Origin: Mesorhabditis belari
Lineage: Eukaryota > Nematoda > Chromadorea > Rhabditida > Rhabditidae
Direction: 5' to 3'
Assembly: GCA_958450365.1 (NCBI GenBank)
Contig: CAUEEP010000933.1
Location: 558,001-622,000 of the forward strand
Length of the DNA: 64,000 nt
Shown: one piece after another, positions 1 to 10,690 of the stretch
Layout: each line of letters begins with the position of its first letter
Position numbering within the stretch: position 1 is the stretch's first letter
Position numbers and translations under genes: made by a program
The notes under the pieces: generated by a model
The model's database searches: none
Seen by the model: only the letters and a program-made list of their open reading frames with translations
What the model was told of the DNA's origin: nothing

Positions 1-249
1 TCACTGACATGGCAAACACGCACACGTTTCTCTTTTTCCTTTCCTCTCGCTGAAGAACCTCGAAGACCCCTAGGGCCTCGAGGACCTCTTTCTATTCGTT
101 TTTTTTCAGCTTTCCCCCCTTCCACATCTCGTTGAAGTCCCGAAAAACGCTCCTCCCATTTTCTGCCTCAATTTTTTTTGCGCTCCTCTTTCTTCCATTC
201 TAGTCCATTTCCATTCCATCAAGAGCCGCCTCCCGGAACCCAGAACCTA

Positions 250-690
250 TTGATTCTTCATCCATGTGCAGAGGAGATTTTCAAGTTTTGCTTAGTGATT
301 GGGGTTCTGTGACCTCCAGCTTAGAAATCTTGTTCAAACATTTTTCCAGAGCTTTGAATTCCAGCGTTTTTTCCTGTTGATCTACATCCATGTGCTCAGC
401 TTGAGAAGATTTTCAAGTTTTGCCTAGTTCTGCTTAGTGATTAGGGTTCTGTGACATCCAGCTTAGAAATCTTGTTCAAACACTTTTCCAGAGCTTTGAA
501 TTCCATCCGTTTTTCCTGTTGTTCTTCATCCATGCACTCCAGCTTAAAGAGATTTTCAACTTTTCCTAGTTCTGCCTAGTGATTAGGATTCTGTGACATC
601 CAGCTTGGAAATCTTGTTCAAACATTTTTCCAGAACTTTCAATTCCAGCCGTTTTTCCCGTTGATCTTCATCCATGCACTCCAGATTGGA
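250..690. repeat. Degenerate tandem repeat upstream of first gene
   Basis: Three to four imperfect units of roughly 120-140 bp follow one another. Each carries the phrases 'tgtgacatccagcttag', 'cttgttcaaacatttttcc' and 'cagagctttgaattcc', and ends with a 'cctgttgatcttcatcc'-like stretch. No coding frame is evident. The array lies just upstream of the secreted-protein gene that starts at 816. Bases 1-250 are pyrimidine-rich and show nothing I recognise. Confidence 0.7.
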
Positions 691-815
691 TTTTTTCGTT
701 GAAAAACTTTGAAATCTTCTTACAAATTTTATGAAATTCTGCTCAGACTCTTTATTTTGTGTTTAACAAGCGACAATTTAAAGTTTTATATTTGTTTTTC
801 AGCACAAATTTCCCT

Positions 816-3800
816 ATGGCGATGAATCGGGTAATTTTTGTGTTTCTGGCGACATCAGCGGCAGCTTTTGCATCGGTGGGTTTTAGAAAAGAAATGATTT
901 TCTAATAAAATGAAAATCCTAGCTAGGTTTACATAGATTTACATAGATTTCCCGGGAATTTTATTCTCACCCGGCCCGGACACTGTAAGGATTGACAGAC
1001 TGAGAGCTCTTTTGATTCGGTGGTTGGTGGTGCATGGCCGTTCTTAAAGCGAAAGCATTTGCCAAGAATGTCTTCATTAATCAAGAACGAAAGTCAGAGA
1101 TTCGAAGGCGATTAGATACCGCCGTAGTTCTGACCGTAAACGATACCATCTAGCGATCCGGTGGTGGTTTTACCGCCTTGCCGGGGAGCTTCCCGGAAAC
1201 GAAAGACTTCCGGTTCCGGGGGTAGTATGGTTGCAAAGCTGAAACTTAAAGGAATTGACGGAATCGCACCACCAGGAGTCGAGCCTGCGGCCTAATTTGA
1301 CTCAACACGGGAAAACTCACCCGGCCCGGACACTGTAAGGATTGACAGACTGAGGGCTCTTTCTTGATTCGGTGGTTGGTGGTGCATGGCCGTTCTTAGT
1401 TGGTGGAGCGATCTGTCTGGTTTATTCCGATAACGAGCGAGACGCACCCCTACTTAATACACCGCGAATAATTTCGTTCGCAGGTGTCCTTAGAGGAATT
1501 GGCGGTATCGAGTCGCACGAAAGTGCGCAATAATAGGTCTGTGATGCCCTTAGATGTTCGGGGCTGCATGCGTGCTACGGCTACTACAGCTACTGGAGTC
1601 TGCAACGTGTTCCATGGCCGAAGGGTCACTGGCAAACCGTTAAAAAGATTCCGTGGATAGGGAATTGCAATTATTTCCCTTGAACGAGGAATTCCTAGTA
1701 AGTGTGAGTCATCATCTCGCTCTTAATACGTCCCTGCGATTTGTACACACCACCCGTCGCTACCTGGGACTGAACCGTTTCGAGAAATCCAGGGAATCGT
1801 TCGCGGGACTTGTTCTTTGCGAGTGGTGAACTGGCGGTATCGAGCCGCACGAAAGTGCGCAATAACAGGTCTGTGATGCCCCTAGATGTTCGGGGCTGCA
1901 CGCGTGCTACACTGGAGTCTGCAACGTGTTCCATGGCCGAAGGGTCCATGGCCGAAGGTCTCAAAAAAGCTAGCTTTAGCTCAAAAAAAAACGACCAAAT
2001 TTCATATAAAAATTCAATCGAAAACTTCAAAAAAAGAGCATTTTCGCTTAAATGTTTCTACATATTTTTATCACTTACATCTCTTTTTTTCTGCATTTAC
2101 ATCTCTTCACTGAACACTTTCCAGAATTCCCTCTGCGAGCAATATGTGGAATGCATGGCGGCCGTCCGAAACAAGCAACAACAGTGCGCCACGTTGGAGG
2201 ATACCGCTTTCCAAAATACCGTGAGATTTAATGAGAATTTCATCGTTTCACAGCTATCTGGAAGTCATGTAACCTTTTCCAAATGTTTCCCTTTTGAAAA
2301 AGCTTCCGAAAAAATTTCGGTTTAATTACGCACTTCTCCGAGAATTCCAAAAAATCCTAATTTCCCTCAATCTCCGACTTCTTGAGCTCAAAATCTTCTG
2401 TGCCATCCAGGAGGCTTATTTCAATCTTTTCAGAGTCAAAACTGAATGCGGGTAAGAAGGTAAACGATGGGTAACTGATTCTACCGAAAAAGCATTAAAT
2501 CAAACAGGAATAATTGAATTTTTCGCTTAGATAATGACTATCTGGAAGTCATGTAATCTTTTCCAAATGTTTCCCTTTTGAAAGTCTCAAAAAAATTTCG
2601 GTTCAATTACACACTTCTCGAAAAATTTAGAAAAGCCAAATTTCCCCCCAATCGCCGATTTTTTGAGCTCAAAATCTCTTGTGACATCCAGAAGGCTTAT
2701 TTCAATATTTTTAGGTGTTTATTCTTTGAGAAATTCCAAATTTAACGCTACCAACTCGGATCGATTGCCCAAATTTGTGCGAAACTTTCAAAATTCCCCT
2801 CAAAACTTATCCGCAAAATCTCTTGTGACATCCAGCTCGCTCATTGCGATCTTTTCAAATGCATTGATTGATGCACAGAAAGAAGATTTCGGTTCAGTTA
2901 CCCACCACTCAAAAATCCCAAAAGTCCCAAAAATCCAAATTTCCCTTAATTTGCGATTTTTTCAACTTAAAATCTCTTGTGAGGTCCAGAATGCGTATTT
3001 GAATTCTCTCAGGGCTAAAACTCCCTCAAAACTACTTCACATTAGACTCCAATAATTGCTAGCTTTTAGAAATTGAACGAATGCGAGGCGGCCCGCGACG
3101 AGCACAACAAAATGAACCAGCTATTGGCTGAGGTGATTTCGAAACGCTAGACGTTATTGATTTAGCTGATAAACTCCAGGGGATCTTTCTTCATTTATCG
3201 ATTTCGAATTTCAGAAAGCCGCCGCCGAAGACAAATGCGTTTCGGAAAAAGCCGCTTCAGCCACCGAACTCACCGGGAAACGAAAAGAGAAATGTGATAA
3301 GGTAAAGTAAAGTAAAAACTAACGACTTTAACGAATTTTTCACTATTTTCGAGCTTGGGACACATTTTTCGACCTTGGAAATTGAAAATCAAAAGTTTTT
3401 AACCAAATTTCAAAAAGCTCACTTAGAAAAGCTGACGAAAAGCTTTTTTTTTGTTTAGAAAACCCTTGCTAAAAGCCTTTTTCAATAGAAAATAAATGAT
3501 ATTCAAGTTATCTTTAAAAATAAGCATATAAAAATGTTTTTAGGTCTCAACCGCCTTTGAGACTGGTACCGCTACGCCACCGGCGGCCACCACTGAATCG
3601 GAGAAAGTGCGACGTGCGCTTAGCAAAGGACTCAAAGTAAGCTCAGAGAAATAAAGAAAAATTTCATTGCTTATCTTCTCACCTATTCTTTGTACTTTAA
3701 TTTGCTGACTAGGCGTGCAAAAACAAACGTACTCGTGTCAAGATATGAGCGTTTGTTTAAGAGTAAACTTACGACTACGCGACGCTTCGATATGGGGCTT

Positions 3801-5470
3801 ATATTAGAAGATTTACGGTAGTTTTTGCGAGCTTTTTCACTGGTTTATCACTTTTTTTCTAGAAAATCCTGGGTTAACGCTTTAAAATCTTGGTAAAACT
3901 ACCGTATCCCTTTTGGAGGTGAAAAGAAAAGAAAGAGGTTCAGATTTGGTTCCGATTTAGCTCTGATTCAGTTCTGATTCAGTTCTGATTCAGTTCTGAT
4001 TCGGTTCCGATCCAGTTCTGATTCAGTTCCGATTCAGTTCTGATTCAGTTCTGATTCAGTTCTGATTCAGTTCTGATTCGGTGCCCCTCTTGCAGATAAC
4101 GCGCCATTTCTCTCTTCCATTCTTCATTTCATTTCATTCTTTTTACGTCTTTCTGCCCATTCTATTAGTAATTTTTCTGAAAACACCGATGTTTTTTGAA
4201 CGGAATTGACGCTTTAAACCACGTTTCAAGTAAACCCGGGCGTCGGCAAAAAAGGTCGCAAGTGGTCAACTTTAACTCTGAGCCTTTATGAAAGCTAATC
4301 TAGGGCTAATCTAGCTTAATAGCTCTCGAAAAATAAACAGTCAAATCTACAACAGAAACTAGGGCTCACGATAGTGCTAATATTGAATTAAATTTCAGAA
4401 CAAAGCCGCTAAACTGCAGCATCGAGCCTGCTTGAGAGACTCGCGACAACAGCGCTCGAAATGCGTCGCCTTGGCCAAATGCTGTCAACCGGTGAAACAG
4501 TGGGTTTCTTTGGCATTTGGCTTTTGAAATTTGAATTTGGGATTTGAAATTTGAATTTGGGATTTGAAAGTTGAAATTTAAAAGCATAAATCTCGAATCT
4601 TAATCCATTTAAGATGCCAAAATGATACGACTTTCAAGAGCAAGATTGTCGCCTTGAGAAAGACGACCAAGGAGAAGACCAAGGCTTGCAGACAGGCCAC
4701 ACAGAAAAGAGTTCGTTTGTTTTTGGAATCAGATTTAATTTTCGAGCCCAACTTGGCTTTTCCTATTGAAAATTTCCAGGCCCAGGCCACGCGTGTGAAA
4801 AAGGCGAAAAAGGCGAACAAGGGAAAGAAGAACAAGCAGAACAAGGTGAGAACAAGCGGTTTTAAAAGCGCTTTGGTTTTTTGAAATTTCGTCATCCTGG
4901 ATAGCGCGACGCTAGTTTGTCTCCAAATTTCTAAATTATATGCAAATTTGAATATCAGGCTTACGGTAGCTGGATAATTTTATAGAAAAGCAGACTGCTT
5001 TGAGACTCGCATTTTCGAAAATTTGGGTTTCATGGATAGCAGTATATACAAATTTATTACAAAATTTCTAGCTGATATGCAAATTTGAATATCTGCGTTA
5101 CGGTAGCTCTTTAGCTGAGTCATTTTATAGAAAGCTAGACTGATTTGAGGCCGGATTCTTGAAGATTTCGCTAAACTGGGTAGCACTACGCTGATTTAGC
5201 TCAAAAATTTCTCGCTAATATGCAAATTGAGTTTTGGGGGTTACGGTAGCTCTTTAGCTGAGTCATTTTATAGAAAGCTACACTGATCTGAGACCGGATC
5301 CTTTAAGATTTCGCTAAACTGGATAGCACTACGCTGATTTAGCTCAAAATCCCTTGCTAATATGCAAATTGAATTTGAGGTGTACGGTAGCCGAGTTACT
5401 TTATAGAAAACAGCTTAAAATTTGAAATTTTCAGAACGAAACGAGCACCGTCGCCGCGAAAACAGCCTAA
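816..5470 (+). CDS. Secreted Cys-containing, Lys-rich-tailed protein (9 exons)
   Basis: My exon model is 816-875, 2125-2220, 3070-3132, 3215-3301, 3544-3636, 4399-4499, 4614-4710, 4780-4845 and 5435-5470. It totals 699 nt (232 aa), all phases agree, and it ends in TAA. Exon 1 encodes a classical signal peptide ([20 protein letters not shown]). The mature part has scattered cysteines (for example [18 protein letters not shown]) and a Lys-rich C-terminus ([17 protein letters not shown]). A TTTTTCAG acceptor ends at 802, just before the ATG, and could be a cis or spliced-leader acceptor. Intron 1 is unusually large (1.25 kb) and contains 18S rDNA fragments; other introns hold tandem repeats. The donor of exon 6 (gtgggt) is the weakest junction. 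I do not recognise the family. Presumably it is an extracellular protein of unknown function. Confidence 0.72.
964..1960 (+). rRNA. Rearranged 18S rDNA fragments (rRNA pseudogene) inside an intron
   Basis: The sequence matches conserved 3'-half 18S blocks in sense orientation: 'aaacttaaaggaattgacgg', 'ttgattcggtggttggtggt', 'tccgataacgagcgagac', 'gggaattgcaattatttccc' and 'cttgaacgaggaattcctag'. About 1070-1830 is roughly collinear with the last 900 nt of 18S. A copy of the 'cacccggcccggacactg' block precedes it out of order at 964-1057, and the 'aggtctgtgatgccc' block is repeated at 1830-1960. Changes at normally invariant sites (for example 'cacaccacccgtcgc' for 'cacaccgcccgtcgc') and the shuffled order show it is not a functional rRNA gene. 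Confidence 0.85.
2240..3005. repeat. Intronic tandem repeats, intron 2 of first gene
   Basis: Two to three diverged units share phrases such as 'ctggaagtcatgtaa', 'ccaaatgtttccctttt', 'aaaatttcggttcaatta' and 'aaaatctcttgtgacatcc'. They lie between coding exons 2 and 3 of the secreted-protein gene. The open frame across them is a by-product of the repeats. Confidence 0.6.
3950..4086. repeat. 12-bp minisatellite (ttctgattcagt)n
   Basis: About ten head-to-tail copies of the 12-bp unit occur with C/T and A/G variants (ttccgattcagt, ttctgattcggt). They lie in intron 5 of the secreted-protein gene. Confidence 0.9.
4935..5405. repeat. Tandem ~120-bp repeats in last intron
   Basis: Three to four units each contain 'tatgcaaattga', 'ttacggtagctctttagc', 'gagtcattttatagaaagc' and 'aagatttcgctaaactgg'. 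They fill most of the intron between coding exons 8 and 9 of the first gene. The TACGGTAG motif recurs throughout the window. Confidence 0.7.
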
Positions 5471-7120
5471 ACAAGTGAAAGAAAAAGATTTTGTTCCGAT
5501 TTTTGCAAAAAACAAAAAACTTGTGATATTCAGTTAAGTTCTGTACAAAAATGGCTCTCTTTTACTTTTTTGGATATTTTTTTATGCTTGCTGAACTTCA
5601 ATTTTCCCCAAATTTTTCCCATTTTAGCCCCAAAAAGGCACAGGGTGCTTTGAAATTTAATATTTTCCTAAAGAAATTCAATTTTCCTTTCCGGCTACTG
5701 TAGCTTTCCCAGACAAAATAAACTTTTCTGTCGAAGCGCTAAGCGGCATTTAAACAGCATTTAAAAAAAGCTAAAGTCAAAAGTGAGGCCAATTTGGGTC
5801 AAAAGTGCTGGCTTAGAATTGATTCAGTGAGGAAAGATTACCGATACAAGAAAACCTCCTCCACGATTCCGATTTCTCATCGTTTCTCATTTGTTTTTCC
5901 AGAGATTTAAGCAAAATTTTGCGATTCCCAGCCAATCTGGAGGTCATCGTGGAAATTTATGAGAGATTTTTTTGGTTTTGACAATTTAGAAAATTTTAGT
6001 AAAGTTCAATACATAGCTTCAACTTTTTACTGAACTTTGTTGAAAGAATTGTTGAAAATTTTGCGGGGAATTTAGCGAAAGAGTTTCTGATAATTTGATA
6101 ATTGATAATTTTAGGCAAGCTCGAAATGCATTTTCAACTCTTTGAACTGACACTCAAGTCTGATTGTGTTAGAAATGCCGAATTCTATGGTGGAACCTTC
6201 ATGTTTGTTCCTAGGAGTAAACGGATATGGACTAGAATTTGGGTTAAGTTAAAGAGAGTGGACCCCGCTTGATATCCTGCCATCTCTAACACCCTGACAA
6301 CCCGACTCAACTCCTCCAACGTATTAGAGGGGAGTCCCTTGTCTTCCTAGGCAATCCCAAGAACCGCCTGCTTCTCGGTGATGAAAGGGATAAGCACAGG
6401 GGAGATCACATTTACATAAGAATAGACAAGCCATTCAACAATAACAATAGTAACTTAAATATCAGTTTCGCTCGGAACTGACAATTAGATCCAGTAGTGT
6501 ATCTCTCACTGACTTCAATCTAACTAAACTGCATAAGCAACTCATATTTGCAAAAAAAAGCAACTAAAATCAACTGATAAACCCCCTCAATGACTCACCT
6601 TAAATAGGGTTTGAGGGCTGAAAATTTTCACTCCAAGAAAAAACAATGCCTTCAGGCCTGTTATGTTCAAATGTACCGTGTACTTTTCAACGTTCCAAGT
6701 AACAAAACCCTGCCTAGCATTTTGTTACACGAAACTCGAAAGGAGTTTACCGTTTCTTTTTATTTGTGAGCCAGTTTAAGCCATTTATCTTGCATGTGTA
6801 AATTGTGTAACGAAAACGAGATACACAACTGAAAGCAATAGAAACACCCATGGAAACAATCACACAAGGGAACTCTTGACAGAAAATGGAAAAGATTGTC
6901 GTTATCACAACAATTTCTAGCAAAGAAAAGCAGGTCAATGGCAAAATAAATCTAAACAAAATGTGAACCTTGGCATACAAGAAAGTGTGTAAATGTGGGA
7001 AATATTTGAAAGGAAATCACAAACGCCAATCGAGCGAGCCATCAAAACACAGAAGGATTGAAAAAACGGAAAAAATCCTTAAGAAAATCACAATCAGACC
7101 AAAGAGCAATCCGAATATAC
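5471..7120. other. Intergenic: LTR-like dispersed repeat and shared 3' flank of the F-box genes
   Basis: The 3' end of the first gene comes first, with an AATAAA-type signal near 5708. Bases 5770-6560 are repeated at 21340-22240, including 'aaagtcaaaagtgaggcc' and 'cctaggagtaaacggatatg'. The later copy has about 110 bp extra at 21908-22050. Part of the segment starts 'tgttagaa' and resembles a solo LTR, but I see no target duplication or coding region. Bases 6620-7120 form a module found downstream of most F-box copies (17040, 22400, 27850, 37690, 47820). No gene is supported here. Confidence 0.6.
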
Positions 7121-9781
7121 CTATGGATACGATGCGTCAAAATCGATCAAGATCAAGTTTCTCCTCTCGTGTCCGTTTAGCGATTTAACTGCGAATAGGA
7201 GAAATGTTTCGGTCGCGAAGAGTCTCCAAATCCAACTGTCTGCCTGAAGACGAACGAGGTCGCGAACAAAGATACCTAAAAATCACAAAATGATAAAAAA
7301 GTTGTATAGTTGATAAAAAACTAACAACAGCATACTAACCCTAAACATCGCTTTAAACTTGAATAGTTAACGAGTCAAATTATGTAGTTAATAAATTCTA
7401 CTTTAGAAGAAAACTTGCAGTCTGGAAAATATTTGCTTATCTTATAGCCTACATTACTAGGTAATTTAGAATAACATACCTTTATCCACATCCCACAGCT
7501 TGATCGAGCCATCACGAGAACCTGTCACCAAACGTCCCGAGTCGAGCACATGGAATGAAGTGATGTACGACGTGTGACCATTTGCGTCTTGCAGGCGATG
7601 AATGAACGAACCACCGTCACGAATGTCCCAAATCTAAAGAAAAGGAAGTAGTTGTCATAAGATTGATTAAACGCACCCCAACGGCCCGGTCGCAATAGCA
7701 GGAGACCAAAACATTTCCGCGAAGCTGGAAGTCAGAGCAATAATATTGATGCGTGCGAAGAATCGCGATGCATGCTGAAAGAAACAAATATAGAGGAGAT
7801 TGCAACAAAATAGCGAAGTAAAACACACTTCCTCTTCGAACATCCCAGACGCGAATCTTTCCGTCACGACTACCCGACACGACAAGATCACGCTCTGGCT
7901 CAAACTAAAGCAGAATCCTGATTAAAGCCAAAAATTGATAATTCAACTCACCAAAACTGACAAAACTGCATAAAATTGGCACTTGAACTCACCAAAAGTG
8001 AATAGACTCGATCCCTGTGACCCGTCAGCGTGTGCAAACACTGCCCCGTCTGCACATTCCAAACCTTATAGAATCTTATAAAATTGAACAAAAAAGAATT
8101 ACAAACCTTTACAGTAAAAGCATGACCACAAAATACAACCCGTTTTCCATCAAATTGCACACAGCAAACCTGAAATTTAACTTTGCTTAGGCTATAACTT
8201 TGATACACACACCTCCGCCAAGTGGCCAGTCAAAATGTGAAGGCATTTCCCCTTGACAATGTCCCAGACGCGGAGCGTTTTATCGCTCGATCCAGAAACA
8301 AGACTGAAACATTATGATTTTAGCTGAAGCAGAAAATTTAGATAACTCACGTTGTGCCATGTAGATTTATGCAGAAAACAATCCTCGTATGTCCCCGCAG
8401 AACATGAAGCTGTGCACCGGTTTGACCACACCAAACCCGCAACGTTTGATCATACGAGCCACTTAAATAGTGCAATAGACTTTGTTATCACAAGTACTTT
8501 TGTCTAGAAAATTGTTAGCTTCTTCGACAACACTTTTCAATTGCACTAGCTAGAGCCTATTAACTAACCTGACAATGTATTTGCCATCATCGCTCACTTG
8601 AGACGCCCTAACACGACCGATATGGCCAGTTAGAGTGAAAGCCGGCTAAATTAGGATGTATAATAATCGAAAAACGAAACAAACTTGAGCATCATCAACA
8701 TTCCAGATCCGCAACGTATTATCACGATCATCACCAGCAACGATACGACCACACTGAACTTGTAGATGATAATGTCCATCGTGACCCTAAAACAATTTTT
8801 ATAGCCAAAACATTTGTCCAAACCCTTAGAACAGTGCTTGATTGAATCGCTCGGGAGCGCCAATTGGAAATGATTCGCTTCTTCCGCAAGTACAACGACT
8901 TCCATGACGATCGCTCATAACATCTAGAAAAAATTTAATTCAGCAACAAGTTGCGTCACTAACTGTCCATATGCGATCTCGCGTTCTCGTCGATTCTGAT
9001 GTGCTTCTTGAGGGTTCATATGTGAGGGGATTGTGATTCCCGCTCGTTTAATTGCTCGACTCGTCGCCCAGCCTCCGAGAAAACGGAAACTGAACAAAAA
9101 CAAGTTAGATAGAAGATTGTGATTAGAGAAGATTGTGATTCTCGCTTGTTCATTTGCTCGATTCGTCGCCCAGCCTCCGAGAAAACGAAAACTGAAGAAA
9201 AAGAAGTTAGTGACAAGCTTGTGACGAATCCTTTACTAATCGTATTCTTAAATGTGGCCCAGTTCACCGGCCAGTTCACTAGTTCATCGAAAAAAACATC
9301 ATCATTTATTTTCTTTCGCTTTACATCTTTATTTGCTTTGGAATTAATAACAGTATCACCCTATACCTTAGAAGTGTAAGATCTAGTTTAATATAAATCT
9401 ATCAGATATGTATTTTTAAATGTTATGTCATCTGTTCAAAACTGTAACACACCTTGGCGCATCAAATTTCACATATCCTTTCTCCAAACATTTCTTTTGC
9501 CACGTCCGATCATCTTCACAAATTTGCTGCCACCTCCGCGAAACGCCAGCACAAACCGTCAAATCGCACGGTGTCAAATAGGCGATGATGAGATAAGCAA
9601 CCTAAAAGTAAACAATTAATCCCTCAAGCTTTAACAAAGCCAAACCTCCTCTGGCAACTGTGACAAAAAATCCTTTTGGAACAATGGTTGGATGCGATGC
9701 CTGAATTTGAAAATTAAATGTTTAAGGTCAATTTCTTTACTCTTCGAGTTGAGACTTGCTGCTCTCCGGCTTGTCTGACAT
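7121..9781 (-). CDS. G1: F-box/WD40-repeat protein, FBXW7/SEL-10-like, subtype A
   Basis: Predicted substrate receptor of an SCF E3 ubiquitin ligase. ATG (9779-9781) starts MSDKPESSKSQLEE. The F-box exon is 9453-9601 (LPEE/VAYLIIAYLTPCDL...), followed by a linker like that of FBXW7 (SSWKSLYLRKKRIISNWRS). WD motifs [35 protein letters not shown] and SIKLWDV follow over exons 6-14. A closing exon (FVRDLVRL...LILIDFDASYP, TAG at 7121-7123) matches the end of FBXW7. I count 15 exons, introns of 45-90 bp and about 545 aa, all open. Oddities: the 5' half of exon 4 with its acceptor is duplicated in frame, and the FBXW7 degron positions R465/R479/R505 read F/S/C. An intact gene is likely; its substrate is unknown. 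Confidence 0.85.
9030..9186 (-). repeat. Tandem duplication of splice acceptor plus 5' exon 4 in G1
   Basis: The block reading (minus) acceptor-FRFLGGWAT.RA...AGITI occurs twice, around 9128-9196 and 9033-9096. The second copy is fused to the first through intron-derived sequence (SNLFLFS). The combined frame stays open, so either acceptor gives a continuous protein. Confidence 0.75.
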
Positions 9782-9800
9782 CTCCCCTAAATGAAAAATT
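9782..9800 (-). promoter_or_regulatory. Conserved acceptor-like element just upstream of the ATG (G1 example)
   Basis: On the minus strand the ATG is preceded by 'tttttcatttaggggag', and all nine F-box copies keep TTTYCATTTAG or a close variant 4-5 nt before ATG (for example 20311-20325, 44630-44646, 62248-62263). A TTTAG acceptor this close to the start in a nematode suggests a spliced-leader trans-splice site or a 5'-UTR intron acceptor. The 'gttatctctgct' motif 15-25 nt further upstream is also conserved. Confidence 0.5.
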
Positions 9801-10100
9801 ACAGCAGAGATAACACCGTAAATAACAAACTGAAAAATCCCTGAGCTATACTACTACTACTAGCTACCGTAAATATTGTAATGGTACCGCAACCATTACA
9901 ATGAATGAAAGCTTTCTAATGAAATAAGTTGATAGCTGTTCTAGAAACAGAGATCTGAACGTTCAAACATTAGCATGCCGTTTGTAGCGGTAAAATCGAT
10001 AAACAAGTCTACCCTTAGGGCACTCGAGGGATTGGACTAGAGATTGGACTACTTTTGATTTTTCGAGTAACAGAATCTTGCTTGCCATTTTGTCTCTAAC
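9801..10100. other. Upstream region of subtype A F-box gene
   Basis: It contains 'gataacaccgtaaataa', 'ctactactagctaccgtaaa' and a small palindrome around 'atggtaccgcaaccattac'. The same segment recurs upstream of G9 (62010-62240) and at 25690-26160. It probably holds the promoter; no TATA box is clear to me. Confidence 0.5.
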
Positions 10101-10690
10101 ACTCTAACAAGTGCACCCACTTAAGGTTAACTTTTGGATCACGATCCAAAGCATTCTTTTGATTTTGAGCTTTCAACAATTAGGTTTGTTTTATTTCTAT
10201 ATTTCAGAAGGTATCACACTAAATTTTTATATTAAAGTTTATATACAAAATTATAGAATAAACACTCTTTCTTTCTGCTTTCCCGAAAGAAATGGCCAGC
10301 AAAAATTGTGCAGAGAATAGGTTTTGTGAAAGTGCTTATTCGCGATCCAAACCATTCTTTTGATTTTGATCTTTCAACACTTAAATTTGTTTCAGTTTTC
10401 GATTTCAGGAAGTATCACAATGAATTTTTTTGTATTGAGTTTATGAACAAAATTGTTACCTTCCACAAAAACGATAGAATAAACGATCTTTCACAACATC
10501 CATTTTCAGCACAATCTTTGCTGGCGATTTCTTTTAGGAAAGCAGAAAGAAGAAGCGTCTATTCTAGATTTCTGGTTTATAGACTTCTATAAAAAAATTC
10601 AGTATGATACCCTGTGAAATAAAAAAATAAAACAAAATTAAGTGTTGAAAGATCAAAATTAAAAGAATTGGTCGTGAGCTTTTCGTCCCC
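10101..10690. repeat. Dispersed repeat R1 with internal direct duplication
   Basis: Two related halves each read 'tttcaaca-tta...tttgtt', 'tttcag(a/g)aggtatcaca' and 'agaataaac(a/g)(c/a)tcttt'. Related copies lie at 28770-29620 (interrupted by an inserted fold-back element), 37690-37800 and 47290-47560. The frames across it are not conserved between copies. Its left copy supplies the chimeric tail of G2. Confidence 0.6.

Noticed and set aside
5770..6560. Complete LTR retrotransposon
   Set aside because: Only LTR-like single copies are seen (also at 21340). There is no gag/pol coding, primer-binding site or matching second LTR nearby; the repeat goes with the large unit duplication.
6970..7188. 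Zinc-knuckle-like frame (CKCGKYLKGNHKR; also KCAKCGKYLKGNHKQ at about 17385-17430) in the F-box 3' flank
   Set aside because: The motif is broken in most copies of the module (stops or C lost at 22660, 28090, 38360), so it looks like an old fragment and not a gene.
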